A DNA stretch of 64,000 nucleotides from Algoriphagus yeomjeoni (GCF_003259505.1 NZ_QLLK01000001.1:310001-374000); one strand, 5' to 3'. Positions 34,389-44,800 are shown, numbered from the stretch's first letter. Numbers and translations are program-made. Notes: generated by a model not told the origin, from the letters alone.

Positions 34389-35015
34389 ATGAAAAAGATA
34401 GGTAGATTGGATAAGCCAGATAATTTTGGCACCGCCCAAATTTTCTCTAATCCGATTTTGGAGAAGATTTCGAGAACCAACATATTAGTGCCCATTACCA
34501 TGTTTATCGTTTTAGGAATGATATCAATTTATTTTGGGATACAGAGAACTTCTGTGGGTATAGGAACTGCTATACTTTTGTTTGTCGTGGGGTACATAGG
34601 TTTTACTCTAGTAGAATATATGATGCATAAGCATTTCTTTCACATGGAGCCAAATACACCAATAAAGGATAAACTACAGTACACTGTTCATGGAATTCAC
34701 CATGATTACCCGAAGGATAAAGATAGATTGGCAATGCCTCCATTCGTGAGCGCCGCCTATGCCGCAATTCTTTACTTGATCTTCAAATTGACGATGGGTG
34801 ATTTAGCATTTTATTTCTTACCCGGATTTTTGCTAGGATATGCGCTTTATCTGGGAATTCACTATTTGGTACACGCAGTGCAGCCGCCAAAGAATTTCAT
34901 GAAAGTACTTTGGGTGCACCATGCCATACACCACTACAAAGATCCAGATGTAGCGTTTGGAGTAAGTACACCATTGTGGGATTACATCCTAGGCACCATT
35001 CCTAAGAAAGATTAA
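34389..35015 (+). CDS. Sterol desaturase/fatty acid hydroxylase-family membrane protein
   Basis: 208 residues with about four membrane helices and the diiron histidine set: HKHFFH, HGIHHDYP, HYLVH and HHAIHHY. This pattern matches fatty acid 2-hydroxylases (FA2H type), which in sphingolipid-bearing Bacteroidota hydroxylate acyl chains; a carotenoid substrate is also possible. All His clusters are complete, so the enzyme looks active. It is monocistronic between bshA and a hairpin terminator. Confidence 0.88.
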   Translation: MKKIGRLDKPDNFGTAQIFSNPILEKISRTNILVPITMFIVLGMISIYFGIQRTSVGIGTAILLFVVGYIGFTLVEYMMHKHFFHMEPNTPIKDKLQYTVHGIHHDYPKDKDRLAMPPFVSAAYAAILYLIFKLTMGDLAFYFLPGFLLGYALYLGIHYLVHAVQPPKNFMKVLWVHHAIHHYKDPDVAFGVSTPLWDYILGTIPKKD

Positions 35016-35022
35016 CTACTAT

Positions 35023-35051
35023 AAACCTCTCAAAATTGGGAGGTTTTTTTC
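35023..35051 (+). terminator. Rho-independent terminator after the hydroxylase gene
   Basis: 9-bp stem (one G-T wobble, 35023-35031 with 35038-35046), 6-base loop and T-run. It lies eight bases after the stop and eleven before the next ATG. Confidence 0.8.
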
Positions 35052-35061
35052 TTTAAGATCG

Positions 35062-35886
35062 ATGAATCAAATATCAATAATAGGCCTTGGGTGGATTGGA
35101 TTACCACTTGCTCAATATCTTCAAAAAAATGGGCATGCGGTGATAGGAAGTACTACTTCGGCTGATAAACAGGAGAAAATAAAAGATCTAGGAGTAGAGG
35201 CAATTCAGTTTGCACTTGTTCCTTTTCCTCAAGGCAAAGCTTTTCAGAAACTCTTTACAAGCGAAGTACTCGTCATTAATATTCCGCCTAAATCCCGTAC
35301 TACTGATGGTAAATTTTATTTAGAACAGATGAAATACCTGCGGACTATGGTCGATCAAGCAGGAATTGAAAAAATTATTTTCGTGTCCAGTACTGGAGTT
35401 TATCCAAATGATTCTAGAACGGAATCCTACTTGGAGGCAGAAGAAGTCACCGAGGCGAATACAGGAAATATCACATTGCTTAAGGGGGAAAAAACATTCA
35501 AAGACGCGAATGAACTTACAATCGTTCGTTTTGGAGGTTTAATGGGAGATGATAGAATTCCGGGTAAATATGTGGCTGGGAAGGAAAATGTGGCTGGCCA
35601 TACTCGTGTGAATTATATCCATAAAAGCGATGCTGTAAGAATGCTTGCCTGGATCATTGAAAAAGAGCTTTGGGGCAAGATCTATAATGGCGTGGCCCCC
35701 ATTCATTCTTTGAGAAAGGATATATACGAAAGGAATGTACTTGATTTAGGTTTCGAGCCACCTAAAAGCTACGAAAATGCCTTAGAAGGAGATACCCGAT
35801 TAATTTCTGGACGTAAAATTCTAGAGACAGGCTTTGAATTCGAATATCCGGACCCTATAGACTTTCCATACACCAAAAAAAGTTAA
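35062..35886 (+). CDS. SDR-family NAD(P)-dependent epimerase-like protein (YeeZ type)
   Basis: 274 residues with an N-terminal Rossmann loop IGLGWIGLPLAQ and the VSSTGVYP strand of extended short-chain dehydrogenases. The usual YxxxK catalytic pair is not evident (the region reads LLKGEKTF), as in the YeeZ/atypical SDR group, so substrate and even catalysis are uncertain. The extra start-proximal GLG motif resembles 6-phosphogluconate-type loops. It starts directly after the previous terminator and overlaps the convergent csaA stop by four bases. Confidence 0.8.
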   Translation: MNQISIIGLGWIGLPLAQYLQKNGHAVIGSTTSADKQEKIKDLGVEAIQFALVPFPQGKAFQKLFTSEVLVINIPPKSRTTDGKFYLEQMKYLRTMVDQAGIEKIIFVSSTGVYPNDSRTESYLEAEEVTEANTGNITLLKGEKTFKDANELTIVRFGGLMGDDRIPGKYVAGKENVAGHTRVNYIHKSDAVRMLAWIIEKELWGKIYNGVAPIHSLRKDIYERNVLDLGFEPPKSYENALEGDTRLISGRKILETGFEFEYPDPIDFPYTKKS

Positions 35887-36221
35887 TGTAACCTAGCCCC
35901 ATTTGGAACAGGCCTCTCAACTGAGGTGAGTATGATTTCTCCTGCTTCATCGCTAAAGCCTGTGATCAGAATTTCCGACATAAAATCTGCAATTTGTCTT
36001 GGGGCTAAGTTACAAACGCAAAGTACTTGACGGCCTACCAATCCATCTACTGTGTAATGTGCGGTAATTTGTGCGGATGATTTTTTAACTCCAAGTTCTC
36101 CTCCTAAATCAACCCAAATTTTATAGGCTGGTTTTCGGGCTTTTTCAAATAATTCTGCCCGCAGAATTGTTCCAATTCGCAATTCTATTTTATCAAAATC
36201 TTTGAACTCAATCGTTTGCAT
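35883..36221 (-). CDS. csaA: tRNA-binding protein CsaA
   Basis: 112 residues, a single OB-fold tRNA-binding domain. Recognisable elements are FDKIELRIGTI near the N-terminus, SAQITAHY and VCNLAPRQIADFMSE. CsaA binds tRNA and has been reported as a secretion-related chaperone in Bacillus. Single gene, divergent from a small secreted protein gene and convergent with the SDR gene. Confidence 0.92.
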   Translation of the reverse strand: MQTIEFKDFDKIELRIGTILRAELFEKARKPAYKIWVDLGGELGVKKSSAQITAHYTVDGLVGRQVLCVCNLAPRQIADFMSEILITGFSDEAGEIILTSVERPVPNGARLH

Positions 36222-36295
36222 AACAATTTTTTTTCCTAATTTTATAAGCCCTTTATAAAACCTTTTGTGAAAGAAAAAGGTTACATTAGCTGAAT

Positions 36296-36652
36296 ATGAT
36301 CCTAAAAACTGTTTTTTCCATTAAAAATTTAACCGTTTTCGGCATAGCTGCATTTTGTTTATGCTTCTGGGCTGGTGATGCCATAGCTCAGAGTGAGCGG
36401 GAGAAATCAGAAATTGAGCGAGAGAAGCCAGTGGTTAAGCCATTGTTAGAAAATCAATCGGATCAGGTTGATATGCCAGTGCGTGACAATCATTCTCCAA
36501 TATCAACCGTAGCTTCACCAAACGTCAAGACAGTTTCTCCAAAAAAAGTAGAAGCCCAGGTTAGTGGTGAAGGTAAAAAAGTTGAACCTACACCTTCTAC
36601 CTTATCATTTAATATTTTTCTATATATCGTAGATAAATTCAAGGCTGATTAA
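36296..36652 (+). CDS. Small exported protein of unknown function
   Basis: 118 residues. An N-terminal hydrophobic segment (about 11-28, ending AIAQ) looks like a signal peptide. The middle is disordered and rich in Glu, Lys, Pro and Ser, and a short hydrophobic stretch is at the C-terminus. No family is recognised. Its stop codon abuts the stop of the convergent HisA-like gene with no gap. Confidence 0.55.
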   Translation: MILKTVFSIKNLTVFGIAAFCLCFWAGDAIAQSEREKSEIEREKPVVKPLLENQSDQVDMPVRDNHSPISTVASPNVKTVSPKKVEAQVSGEGKKVEPTPSTLSFNIFLYIVDKFKAD

Positions 36653-37387
36653 TTAGCCTTCCTTTAAGAATTTTTCTAATTCTTGAAGACTTATCATTCC
36701 TTCATAATAAGCTCTTCCGAAAACTGTAGCTGAGACTCCCATATCTCTGAGTCGTCTGAAATCATCAATTCCTCTTACTCCTCCGCTAGCCGCAAGGTTG
36801 ATTTGCGGGAATTTGTCCAACACACTTTGAAATAGTGCAAAGTTTGGCCCTTCCATCACTCCATCTCTTGATATATCTGAACATTTCAGGTATTTCAAAC
36901 CTCTTTCATAGAAGAAATTAATATGGTCAAATAAGTCAATCTCTGTTTTCTTTAGCCAACCTCTAATTTTAATCTTATTGTCTACGGGATTGATATCAGC
37001 AGCCATATTGATTTTTTGCCTGCCGTAGGAAAGGATGAATTGAGCAAAACGCTCCGGGTAATTAGCCGCCGCTGAACTTACTGTAATAGTGCTAGCTCCA
37101 AATTCAAAGCATTTGATTACATCTCCATCGGTTGAGATACCTCCTGTATAGTCAACTTTCAAGTCAGTATAACCGGAAATAGCCTCAAGAATATGGTAAT
37201 TCTTTGGCTCACCTCTCCGAGCACCGTCAAGATCTACCAAGTGGAGTCTTTTGATCCCAATTGATTCAAAAGCCTGTGCGATCTCTAAAGGGTTATTGGA
37301 AATCACTTCTTCTGTAGAAAAATCGCCTCTTTTAAGTCGGACGCATTTTCCATTTATTATCCATATGGAAGGAACAATTTCAAACAT
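36653..37387 (-). CDS. HisA-like TIM barrel protein lacking the first catalytic Asp
   Basis: 244 residues, close in length and layout to HisA (phosphoribosylformimino isomerase of histidine synthesis). Clear matches: NGKCVRL, LHLVDLDGARRGEP, SDISRDGVMEGPN, SGGVRGIDDFRR and FGRAYYEG. But the N-terminal PAIDLIDGKCVRL of HisA reads PSIWIINGKCVRL, so the catalytic Asp is Trp9 and the next Asp is Asn12. The first phosphate loop GGGI reads TGGI. The second Asp (131) and the C-terminal phosphate site remain. No other his gene is near. It is probably a paralogue with another reaction or no reaction. Confidence 0.82.
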   Translation of the reverse strand: MFEIVPSIWIINGKCVRLKRGDFSTEEVISNNPLEIAQAFESIGIKRLHLVDLDGARRGEPKNYHILEAISGYTDLKVDYTGGISTDGDVIKCFEFGASTITVSSAAANYPERFAQFILSYGRQKINMAADINPVDNKIKIRGWLKKTEIDLFDHINFFYERGLKYLKCSDISRDGVMEGPNFALFQSVLDKFPQINLAASGGVRGIDDFRRLRDMGVSATVFGRAYYEGMISLQELEKFLKEG

Positions 37388-37528
37388 GCTATTATTAATC
37401 AGGTTTATTGGTTTATTGAGATCATCCTAAAGATACTACAGCTTTGGACTAAAAATATTAGTAAAGATGCAAATCTTTTAAAACAATGTTCACTTATTAG
37501 AATTGTGGAATAATGACATTAGTAATAA

Positions 37529-38566
37529 TCAATACTTCAATTTAGCAATTTTCCCTTTGGCTCCCGAGGCCCAGACTGATCCATCGGCTTGGCCCATTTT
37601 TACTGCATGGAAGCCTTCGTTTGAAATTGTTTGCCATGTAATCCCTGAATCTTTGGAGTAATCAGAGCCACTAGGACCTACGGCTATTAGCCATTTTTGT
37701 CTTGGAAAATATACTACTCCTGACCGATAGCCACTCGGTCCCTGCTGAGGTTTGACCCACTCTTTATTCTTTGTAACAAATATTCCGGAAATACCCTCCA
37801 GCATGCCTTCATTCAAATAATCTCCTCCTACTGCAACTATCTCTCCGTCTCCAATGCTAGTAAGAGAAAAAATTCCCTGAGATGATTCCCCTTGAATAAA
37901 AGGTGAACTGTATTTTTCCCAACTTGCGCCCATATCTTTTGAATAGTGCAGATTTGACTCTGTTCCACCTGTTCCTATCCATAAGTGGTTTCCTTCTGCT
38001 AGAAGAGAGGTTGCACTCGCGGCGAAAGCGGCTTCTCCATTCACTGCACTAGGCAGTGAGTCCACAGGGTACCAAGTGTTTCCTTGGTTAGCAGTTTGAA
38101 GTATAGTCCATTTACCTTCATTCGGATCACCAATGATAAATCCGCGGTTAGCTGATGAAAAGCTAATACCATCCAAGAAAGCCAGTTCATTTTCCTGATG
38201 TTTTAGCTCCCAAGTTTTTCCCCCATCCTTCGTCTTGTAAATTACCGCTGGTTGTCCGGCGGATACCGCTATAGCAGTCAATGCATCAAAAGCCTGAATC
38301 GATCTAAAGTCTACCGTGTCAAGCCCAGCAATCACGCCATGGTCCCAAAGCTTTCCTCCGTTGATAGTTCTCATCCATGTTCCATTACTTCCACAAGCCC
38401 AAGCTATGTCGCTGGTGAGAGGTGAAAGACCTCTTAGCGAGGATTCTACAGGTGTTTCAAGAATTTCCCAGCCAGCTGGGGCTGTACTTAACGTTGAGTC
38501 TTCAGTTTTTTTACAGGAAAAAAGCGCTATCAATAATGATAGCGCCAGTAAACTATTCTTAATCAT
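37529..38566 (-). CDS. YCF48/HCF136-like beta-propeller lipoprotein
   Basis: 345 residues. The signal peptide ends in the lipobox LFSC (Cys18). The body has repeated W-x-x-[GT] and DGGKTW-type (BNR/Asp-box) motifs, e.g. TKDGGKTWEL and SKDMGASWEKY, of a seven-bladed propeller related to photosystem II stability factor HCF136 and oxidoreductase-type sensors. The function in non-photosynthetic bacteria is unknown. It is the last gene of the SusCD array, 13 bases after the isomerase gene. Confidence 0.85.
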   Translation of the reverse strand: MIKNSLLALSLLIALFSCKKTEDSTLSTAPAGWEILETPVESSLRGLSPLTSDIAWACGSNGTWMRTINGGKLWDHGVIAGLDTVDFRSIQAFDALTAIAVSAGQPAVIYKTKDGGKTWELKHQENELAFLDGISFSSANRGFIIGDPNEGKWTILQTANQGNTWYPVDSLPSAVNGEAAFAASATSLLAEGNHLWIGTGGTESNLHYSKDMGASWEKYSSPFIQGESSQGIFSLTSIGDGEIVAVGGDYLNEGMLEGISGIFVTKNKEWVKPQQGPSGYRSGVVYFPRQKWLIAVGPSGSDYSKDSGITWQTISNEGFHAVKMGQADGSVWASGAKGKIAKLKY

Positions 38567-38578
38567 ATTTATTCTAAA

Positions 38579-39490
38579 TCAGACTACATCTACTTTTCTA
38601 TAGGCCTGAATTAATGCTTTTTCACCATCAACTCCAGGAGAGGCATTTCCATGCTCCATACCCATTACACCCTTGAAACCTTTTTCATGGATGTATTTGA
38701 ATACATTGCTATAATTGATTTCTCCCGTTCCTGGTTCCTTTCTGCCTGGATTATCTCCGATTTGTATATAGGCAATTTCTTCCCAGGTTTTTTCCATAGT
38801 AGCAATTAGGTTTCCTTCATTTCGCTGCATGTGGTAAATGTCATAGAGAATTTTGCAAGCTGGGCTATCCACACCTTTGCATATCATATAGGATTGATCA
38901 GCATGACGTAAGAAAAGATCCGGGTTGTCGCTCAAAGGCTCCATCACCATCACTAGGCCATGTGGCTCCAATACCTCAGCACCACGCTTAAAAGCTTCAA
39001 TAACATTTCCTGTTTGCACTCCCATAGGAAGGTTTCTTTCAAAATATCCAGGAACTACAGTCATCCATTTTGCGCCTACGCGCTTGGCCACTTCTACTGA
39101 TTTTTTGCAAGTATCTACAAAAGTGTCTATGAATTCCTGCCTACCAGTTGTAAGAGAAACTTTCCAGTTATCTCCACCTTCAATCACAAAAACTCCCATT
39201 CTCATGCCTAGAGACTCAAGTGTTTTGCCAATCAAAGCTTGCTCTTCTTCAGATCTGCGAAGCATTCCATTGTCTTCCAAAGACCTGAAACCTTGATCCG
39301 CCATGAATTTCAATTCATCCACAATTCCACCTGGAGCAGAATTTCTGAACATTCCAAAGTGCGGAGCAAAATCCATATTGAAGGTGGGTTCAGCTTTGCC
39401 TGCAGCAAAGGATGGCATACTCATAGCTCCAGAAACACCCAAAAGGGTGCTTCCTAAGCCTACTTTTTTTATAAATCCTCTTCTTTCCAT
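38579..39490 (-). CDS. Tat-exported TIM-barrel isomerase (hydroxypyruvate isomerase-like)
   Basis: 303 residues. The start MERRGFIKKVGLGSTLLG is a Tat signal (twin Arg, FIKK). The AP-endonuclease-2 type barrel follows, with metal-ligand candidates in VMEPLS, KILYDIYHMQRNEGN, YIQIGDNPGR and GMEHGN. Relatives isomerise or epimerise hydroxypyruvate and keto-sugars. It starts three bases after the Gfo/Idh/MocA stop, so both form a coupled periplasmic pair. Substrate not known. Confidence 0.88.
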   Translation of the reverse strand: MERRGFIKKVGLGSTLLGVSGAMSMPSFAAGKAEPTFNMDFAPHFGMFRNSAPGGIVDELKFMADQGFRSLEDNGMLRRSEEEQALIGKTLESLGMRMGVFVIEGGDNWKVSLTTGRQEFIDTFVDTCKKSVEVAKRVGAKWMTVVPGYFERNLPMGVQTGNVIEAFKRGAEVLEPHGLVMVMEPLSDNPDLFLRHADQSYMICKGVDSPACKILYDIYHMQRNEGNLIATMEKTWEEIAYIQIGDNPGRKEPGTGEINYSNVFKYIHEKGFKGVMGMEHGNASPGVDGEKALIQAYRKVDVV

Positions 39491-39492
39491 GA

Positions 39493-40803
39493 TTAAACCA
39501 CTTTCGTTTTACCAGGAATCGCATGAGGATAATACATATCTGGGCCAGGCAATACCTTAGGCATCGCATCCCATGCTAATGTTTCTGGCATCAAATCCAC
39601 TTGTCCATTCAATGCTTCATCAAATGTTAGTGGCTTGCCAGAATAAGTTGCGTATCTACCCATAATAGCTGTCATGGTACTATTCGCAGCGTTTTGTGCA
39701 TCAGCAAATTTGTATTCGCCGGCGAATAAAGCTGCCCACAGTTGGTCATGCTCAACTTGGTATGGGTTAGGCTGATTTTTGCGATCATGCTCATATAGCA
39801 TATTGCCTTTCCAATCTTTCAATATACCGTAGTTTCCTGCACTTAGGTAAGCTGTCCCTTTTGTGCCTTGGAAGCTTTCATCTACACGGTTTTGAGCCCC
39901 AGGGAAGTGACGACACTCACTGTGAATCACTGATCCATCTGCATAAGTATATGTCAATACGTGGTGATCAAAAATTTCGCCGTTTTCCTTACCAGTACGA
40001 ATTAGTCTTCCGCCGGTACCTTCAGCTTTGACGGGTGGGCCTTGCTTCACCCAGTTTGCTACATCGATGTTGTGCACATGCTGCTCATTGATATGGTCTC
40101 CGCAAAGCCAGTTGAAATAGTACCAGTTTCTCATTTGGTATTCCATTTCAGTTTGACCTGGCTGACGCTCTCGCACCCATACACCACCGTCATTCCAATA
40201 GACTTGGCCGTTGATGATATCACCAATGTCACCGTTATGGATACGTTTAATAGTCTCTATGTAATTTGCCTGATAGTGTCTCTGAAGACCTACCACTACG
40301 TTTAATTTCTTGGCTTTTGCTTCTTCAGCAGCCTTTAATACTTTTCTGATACCGACAGCATCAACAGCAACAGGCTTCTCCATGAAGATTTGCTTGCCCT
40401 GCTTCACAGCCTCTTCGAAATGCATCGGGCGGAATCCTGGAGGTGTTGCAAGAATCACTACATCTGCGAGAGCCATCGCATTCTTATATGCGTCAAAACC
40501 GACGAATTTCGTTTCTTCAGTTACGGCAAGTTTGTCCGCATATTTTTCACTCAGTGCTTTATATGCATTATCCAAGCGATCTCTGAAGGCATCTGCCATA
40601 GCGACTACTTTGATGTTGTGTCCAGTGGCTAAAGCTTGAAAAGTAGCGCCTGTACCACGTCCACCGCAGCCAATCAAAGCAACTTTCAATTCATTCACCG
40701 GAGCAGCATAGGCTCCTGGAAGTACGAAAGGAGCTGTCATCAACCCACCTGTAACCAAGGCGGATGTTTTGATGAAGTCTCTTCTAGTGTTGTCAATTTT
40801 CAT
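39493..40803 (-). CDS. Tat-exported Gfo/Idh/MocA-family oxidoreductase
   Basis: 436 residues. MKIDNTRRDFIKTSALVTGG is a Tat signal for folded export with bound cofactor. The Rossmann loop ALIGCGGRGTG, the EKPVAVD motif (catalytic Lys) and the substrate-domain GDHINEQHVHNIDVANW are typical of the family, as in glucose-fructose oxidoreductase. It probably interconverts hydroxyl and keto groups on a sugar in the periplasm with tightly bound NAD(P). Gene context with a TIM-barrel isomerase is that of 3-keto-sugar pathways. Confidence 0.9.
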   Translation of the reverse strand: MKIDNTRRDFIKTSALVTGGLMTAPFVLPGAYAAPVNELKVALIGCGGRGTGATFQALATGHNIKVVAMADAFRDRLDNAYKALSEKYADKLAVTEETKFVGFDAYKNAMALADVVILATPPGFRPMHFEEAVKQGKQIFMEKPVAVDAVGIRKVLKAAEEAKAKKLNVVVGLQRHYQANYIETIKRIHNGDIGDIINGQVYWNDGGVWVRERQPGQTEMEYQMRNWYYFNWLCGDHINEQHVHNIDVANWVKQGPPVKAEGTGGRLIRTGKENGEIFDHHVLTYTYADGSVIHSECRHFPGAQNRVDESFQGTKGTAYLSAGNYGILKDWKGNMLYEHDRKNQPNPYQVEHDQLWAALFAGEYKFADAQNAANSTMTAIMGRYATYSGKPLTFDEALNGQVDLMPETLAWDAMPKVLPGPDMYYPHAIPGKTKVV

Positions 40804-40824
40804 AAGTATAGAGTTATTTAAGGT

Positions 40825-41784
40825 TTAATAATCGGTAATCGGAGCGGCTTGGTAATAAGCCATAATTTCTTCTGGGCTGGGCGGCGAAAGTGGCCTAACT
40901 AGTCTTAACCCTAAAAATGGGGCTTCTGGAAACCACCACTGGCTTTTAGGAATTTGAGGATCTATTCGTTTCCAATCGGCAGAACTAACAAATCGTTTGG
41001 AGGAACTCAATTCAGAAGCTTCTGTATCGTAGCTTCCACCGCGTACTACCCTAGGATAGAGTTCGGTCGATGGATTAATGGGGTTTTCTTTTGATGAATT
41101 AGCGTAAAACTCAGGATCGTATTGATCTGAGGTCCATTCCAAAACATTTCCATATATATCATATAGACCCCAAGGATTCGGCTTTTTCTTGCCAATGGGA
41201 TGGGTAGTTTCGTCGGAATTCTCTCTTGTCCATGCATATTCACTTAGCATTGCAGGGTCATCCCCATAAAAGAACCTGGTTTTTGATCCAGCTTTTGCAG
41301 CGTATTCCCATTCTGCTTCTGTAGGCAGTCTGTAGAAAATACCAGTTTTCAAATACAGCCAGTGGCAAAATTGGATTGCTCCATATTGAGTCATTCCGAT
41401 TGCGGGTTTTCCTTCCTTTCCCATACCAAAAGTCATATCCAGGTAGGGCATGCTTGGTCTAGTCAACCCATCGACCACTTCACCGATTGGACCTTCAGAA
41501 ATTGCCAACTCGTAATTTTTATCTAGGAAAAGCTCAAAGGCATCCCAAGTTACTTCATGAGTTCCCATCCAGAAAGGGGCGATCTTTACTTCATGCACTG
41601 GCTGTTCATCCGCAGAACTTTCTGAGCCCATCATGAAGGTTCCTTCAGGTATTGGAGTCATCTGGAAAGTCACTTCAGTACCAGGAATTTTCTGGGTGTA
41701 GGATTCAAAATTGGCATTATTGACATCAAAGCTCGTAAGCATCAATGCACAAATCACAAGGGGTTTTGGGTTTGTTTTAAACAT
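40825..41784 (-). CDS. FGE/SUMF1-fold protein without catalytic cysteines
   Basis: 319 residues with an exported N-terminus (hydrophobic segment, about 8-18). The fold is shown by GTFMMGSE, HEVTWDAFELF, RLPTEAEWEYAAKAG, NPWGLYDIYGNVLEWTSD, VVRGGSYDT and LGLRLVRP. Active formylglycine-generating enzymes need a Cys pair after the RGGSY strand; here that region has none. It may instead bind ligands or act structurally, as the GldK/GldJ lipoproteins do in Bacteroidota gliding. It lies in the SusCD array, 22 bases before the oxidoreductase. Confidence 0.85.
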   Translation of the reverse strand: MFKTNPKPLVICALMLTSFDVNNANFESYTQKIPGTEVTFQMTPIPEGTFMMGSESSADEQPVHEVKIAPFWMGTHEVTWDAFELFLDKNYELAISEGPIGEVVDGLTRPSMPYLDMTFGMGKEGKPAIGMTQYGAIQFCHWLYLKTGIFYRLPTEAEWEYAAKAGSKTRFFYGDDPAMLSEYAWTRENSDETTHPIGKKKPNPWGLYDIYGNVLEWTSDQYDPEFYANSSKENPINPSTELYPRVVRGGSYDTEASELSSSKRFVSSADWKRIDPQIPKSQWWFPEAPFLGLRLVRPLSPPSPEEIMAYYQAAPITDY

Positions 41785-41835
41785 GTTTAAAGAAAAAATC
41801 TTTAGCGTTAAATATAATAGTAAAGGGGTTCTAAT

Positions 41836-44800
41836 TTAATTTGTTTTTGATGGATGGAGGGAATAAATACTGACTTTAGATTCATCCAAATATATCATTA
41901 TCAGGTCTTTGTCTGCTATTATTCTCCTTATGTTACCTCTTAAATCTAGTCCACTTTTAGATTTATCTATCTTGGTAAATTGCCCTTTTCCATTGCCTAG
42001 TAAAACTAGACCTTGGCTCGCATCATATTTACCGAAGTATAATTTACCATAGCCGATATTTCCTCCAAGAATCATATCTAGGTGACCATCACCATTTACA
42101 TCAACAGCTTCTGAGGCATAAACAGGTGAGAATTGAGCTTGAATGGGTAATTCTTCCGCAACAAATTTTCCTGCTTCATTTTTGACAAAGTAGCTTGTTT
42201 CTAATCGATTGATAAAGATCGAATTAGAGTTTCTTCGTTCTTCAGCAGTGAAGAGCTCGCTCATTTTCACATTGGCAAATGACTTGAAATCCAAATATCT
42301 CTTTTTAAGAAAAAGTACCTGGCCAAGGATTTCGTCACGGCTCGCCGCTGGGTATCTTTCTCCCTGAACGTAGTACCCCAGAAATGCATCTATAGAGCCA
42401 TTTCCATCAAAATCCTTGTATAAAATCTCAGCAGGTTCTGAACTGCTAGCTTTGATTTGAGAGTTGGTTCCTAGATTACCCGCCAATATTTCTACCATTC
42501 CATTACTATCCCAATCAGCAAGGGTCAGATTATTCCAGAATCCAAACTCATGCTTTTCGAAGTAGCTTAATGTTGTTTCTTTCCATTGGTTTTCTTGGAA
42601 GGAAAAGACCTGTATTGGCATGGCGTCTCCCAGGACAATTAACTCAGGCTTACCATCCTGATCTAAGTCTGCTAGGCCAGAATCAGTTAACATACCCAAA
42701 TTGATAAATGTAGGCGCGAGCTGCTTAGTCTGATCGCTGAAGTTTCCCTTGCCGTCATTTATCCATACTCTTCCTCCCAGCGAGGTAGGAAACTGTCCTG
42801 GATTAATTCTAGCCCCCACGAATAAGTCAGGAATTCCGTCAAAATTGAGGTCAGCAACTTGAACCGTCCCCGTTGGGAAAGATTCATTTGGGATAGCCTC
42901 CGAAGCTAACGTGAAATTGCCCTTCCCATCATTTAAGTAAAGTCGATCACGCAATGCTTCGTCTCCTAGATTAAAATCATAAACGCCTCCGCTGGCAACA
43001 AATAAGTCTAAACTACCATCACCATTGGCGTCAAATGCTATTGCGTCTGTATCCTCGGCTTTAGAAGCAGATGCAAATGCAGTTGTATTCTGTTTGGCAA
43101 ATGATCCACTGGAACTCTGTACATATAGTGAAGCTGTCGCATTGGAAGCAGTTCCGACAAAAAGGTCTTCTCTTCCGTCACCTGTAAAGTCGGCGAAAAC
43201 CATGGCCTTTCCATTTCCAGAAACAGGGTTGATTAACAGTGGTTGTCTTTTGTAATCATTGAATTCCCTTCCTACTTCGGTCTTCAATTCTACTTTTTCT
43301 GTAAGGTAGGTTTCTAACGCTTTTGGTCTGACCGAAGGAGCAGAAACTGCATCACTTGCGCTTAATTCCAATGTTTGATTTACACTAACCTTGTACTGCA
43401 TTGTCTTTTTTCCACCAGGCCAGATCACCTGGATGGAGTCTATCTCGGTAATTGTCCCTAGTCCAAAATGAAGGCTCGTAGAAATTGAAGACTGATATCC
43501 TCGGTATGGGTTCTGCTCTAGTACCTGAATATTCTCTCCTGTGTAAATCTCAACTTTAGCTCCTAGTGCGGAAGAATTGCTCTCTGATCCTGAAAGTTTC
43601 AACTGTATATAATTCGCTTCTTTTAATTGACTGGCCTGATTTTCAAAAATAAAAGCAGGTGAATTAATATTGTTGACGATAAGATCTAGGTCTCCATCAT
43701 TGTCCAAATCACTGTAAGCCGCTCCGCTACTGTTTGCAGCATGATTAATTCCCCAAGAATTCGTTTGATTTTGGAAGGTGAGCTCGCCTGTATTTTGAAA
43801 AATATAATTTGTCAGATTGGACGATGGCATGGTCTTGACCATGTTCAGCAAGTCCTCTCGTTTTAGCTTGCCTCCTGAAGTTCGCACGTAATTGTCCATG
43901 TACTTCAAAAAGTCCTGGTTGTTGTAGTCTCTCAGGTAGCCGTTGGTTATGAATAGATCTTTCCAGCCGTCATTATCAAAATCAGCAAAGAGAGATGACC
44001 AACTCCAATCTGTATTGGACACCCCAGCCAGCTGCCCAATTTCTTGAAATGTGCCGTCACCGGAGTTAACATGAAGCATATTTCTCATGTATTGGTGGTG
44101 GAAGCCTTTGTTTACATTCAGTTCAAACAATTCAAAATTATCCGGTGCAAGAAGAAGCTTTTGTCTTTCATTCCCTTCTGGTAGCATATCCAAGGTAAAA
44201 ATATCTTGTAGACCGTCATTGTTGAAATCGGCTATATCATTTCCCATGGAAAAATGAGAAGTGTGCCCCAATCGTTTTAAGATTTCATCTTTGAAGGTCC
44301 CATCCTGCTGATTGATATACAGGTAATCCGGCATGGAGTAATCATTTCCAATGTAGATATCCGGCCAGCCATCTTGATTGATATCTGAAATGGCAATTCC
44401 TAGGCCATAGGAGAGACTTGAGCTGGAAATACCTACCTCAAGGGTTACTTCACTGAATTTTCCATTATTATTTTCAAATAGCTGCGGCCCCGCTTCGTGC
44501 TTTTCTTTAAGTAATACCTTGGTGAGATTCACATCCTGATTTTGGATGGATTTGGTGTTATGGTTTAGTAGGAAAAGGTCAAGATCTCCATCTAGATCAT
44601 AGTCGAAGAAACTAGCCGATGTGCTGGGTGCATTTGAAGCTATCCCATATTCCTCTGCCATTTGTTTAAAAAGTGGAATTCCATTTTCGTCATTACCTTG
44701 ATTGACGAAAAGTTCGTTTGTTCGCTTCTCAGTAGGAAGATTACCTGAGTAGCACTGATAAATGTCTAGTTTATTGTCGCCGTTGATATCCACGAATACA

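Noticed and set aside
37463..37479. Small hairpin in the gap between the HisA-like gene and the YCF48 gene
   Set aside because: Only a 6-bp AT stem and a weak T-run; too weak to call a terminator.
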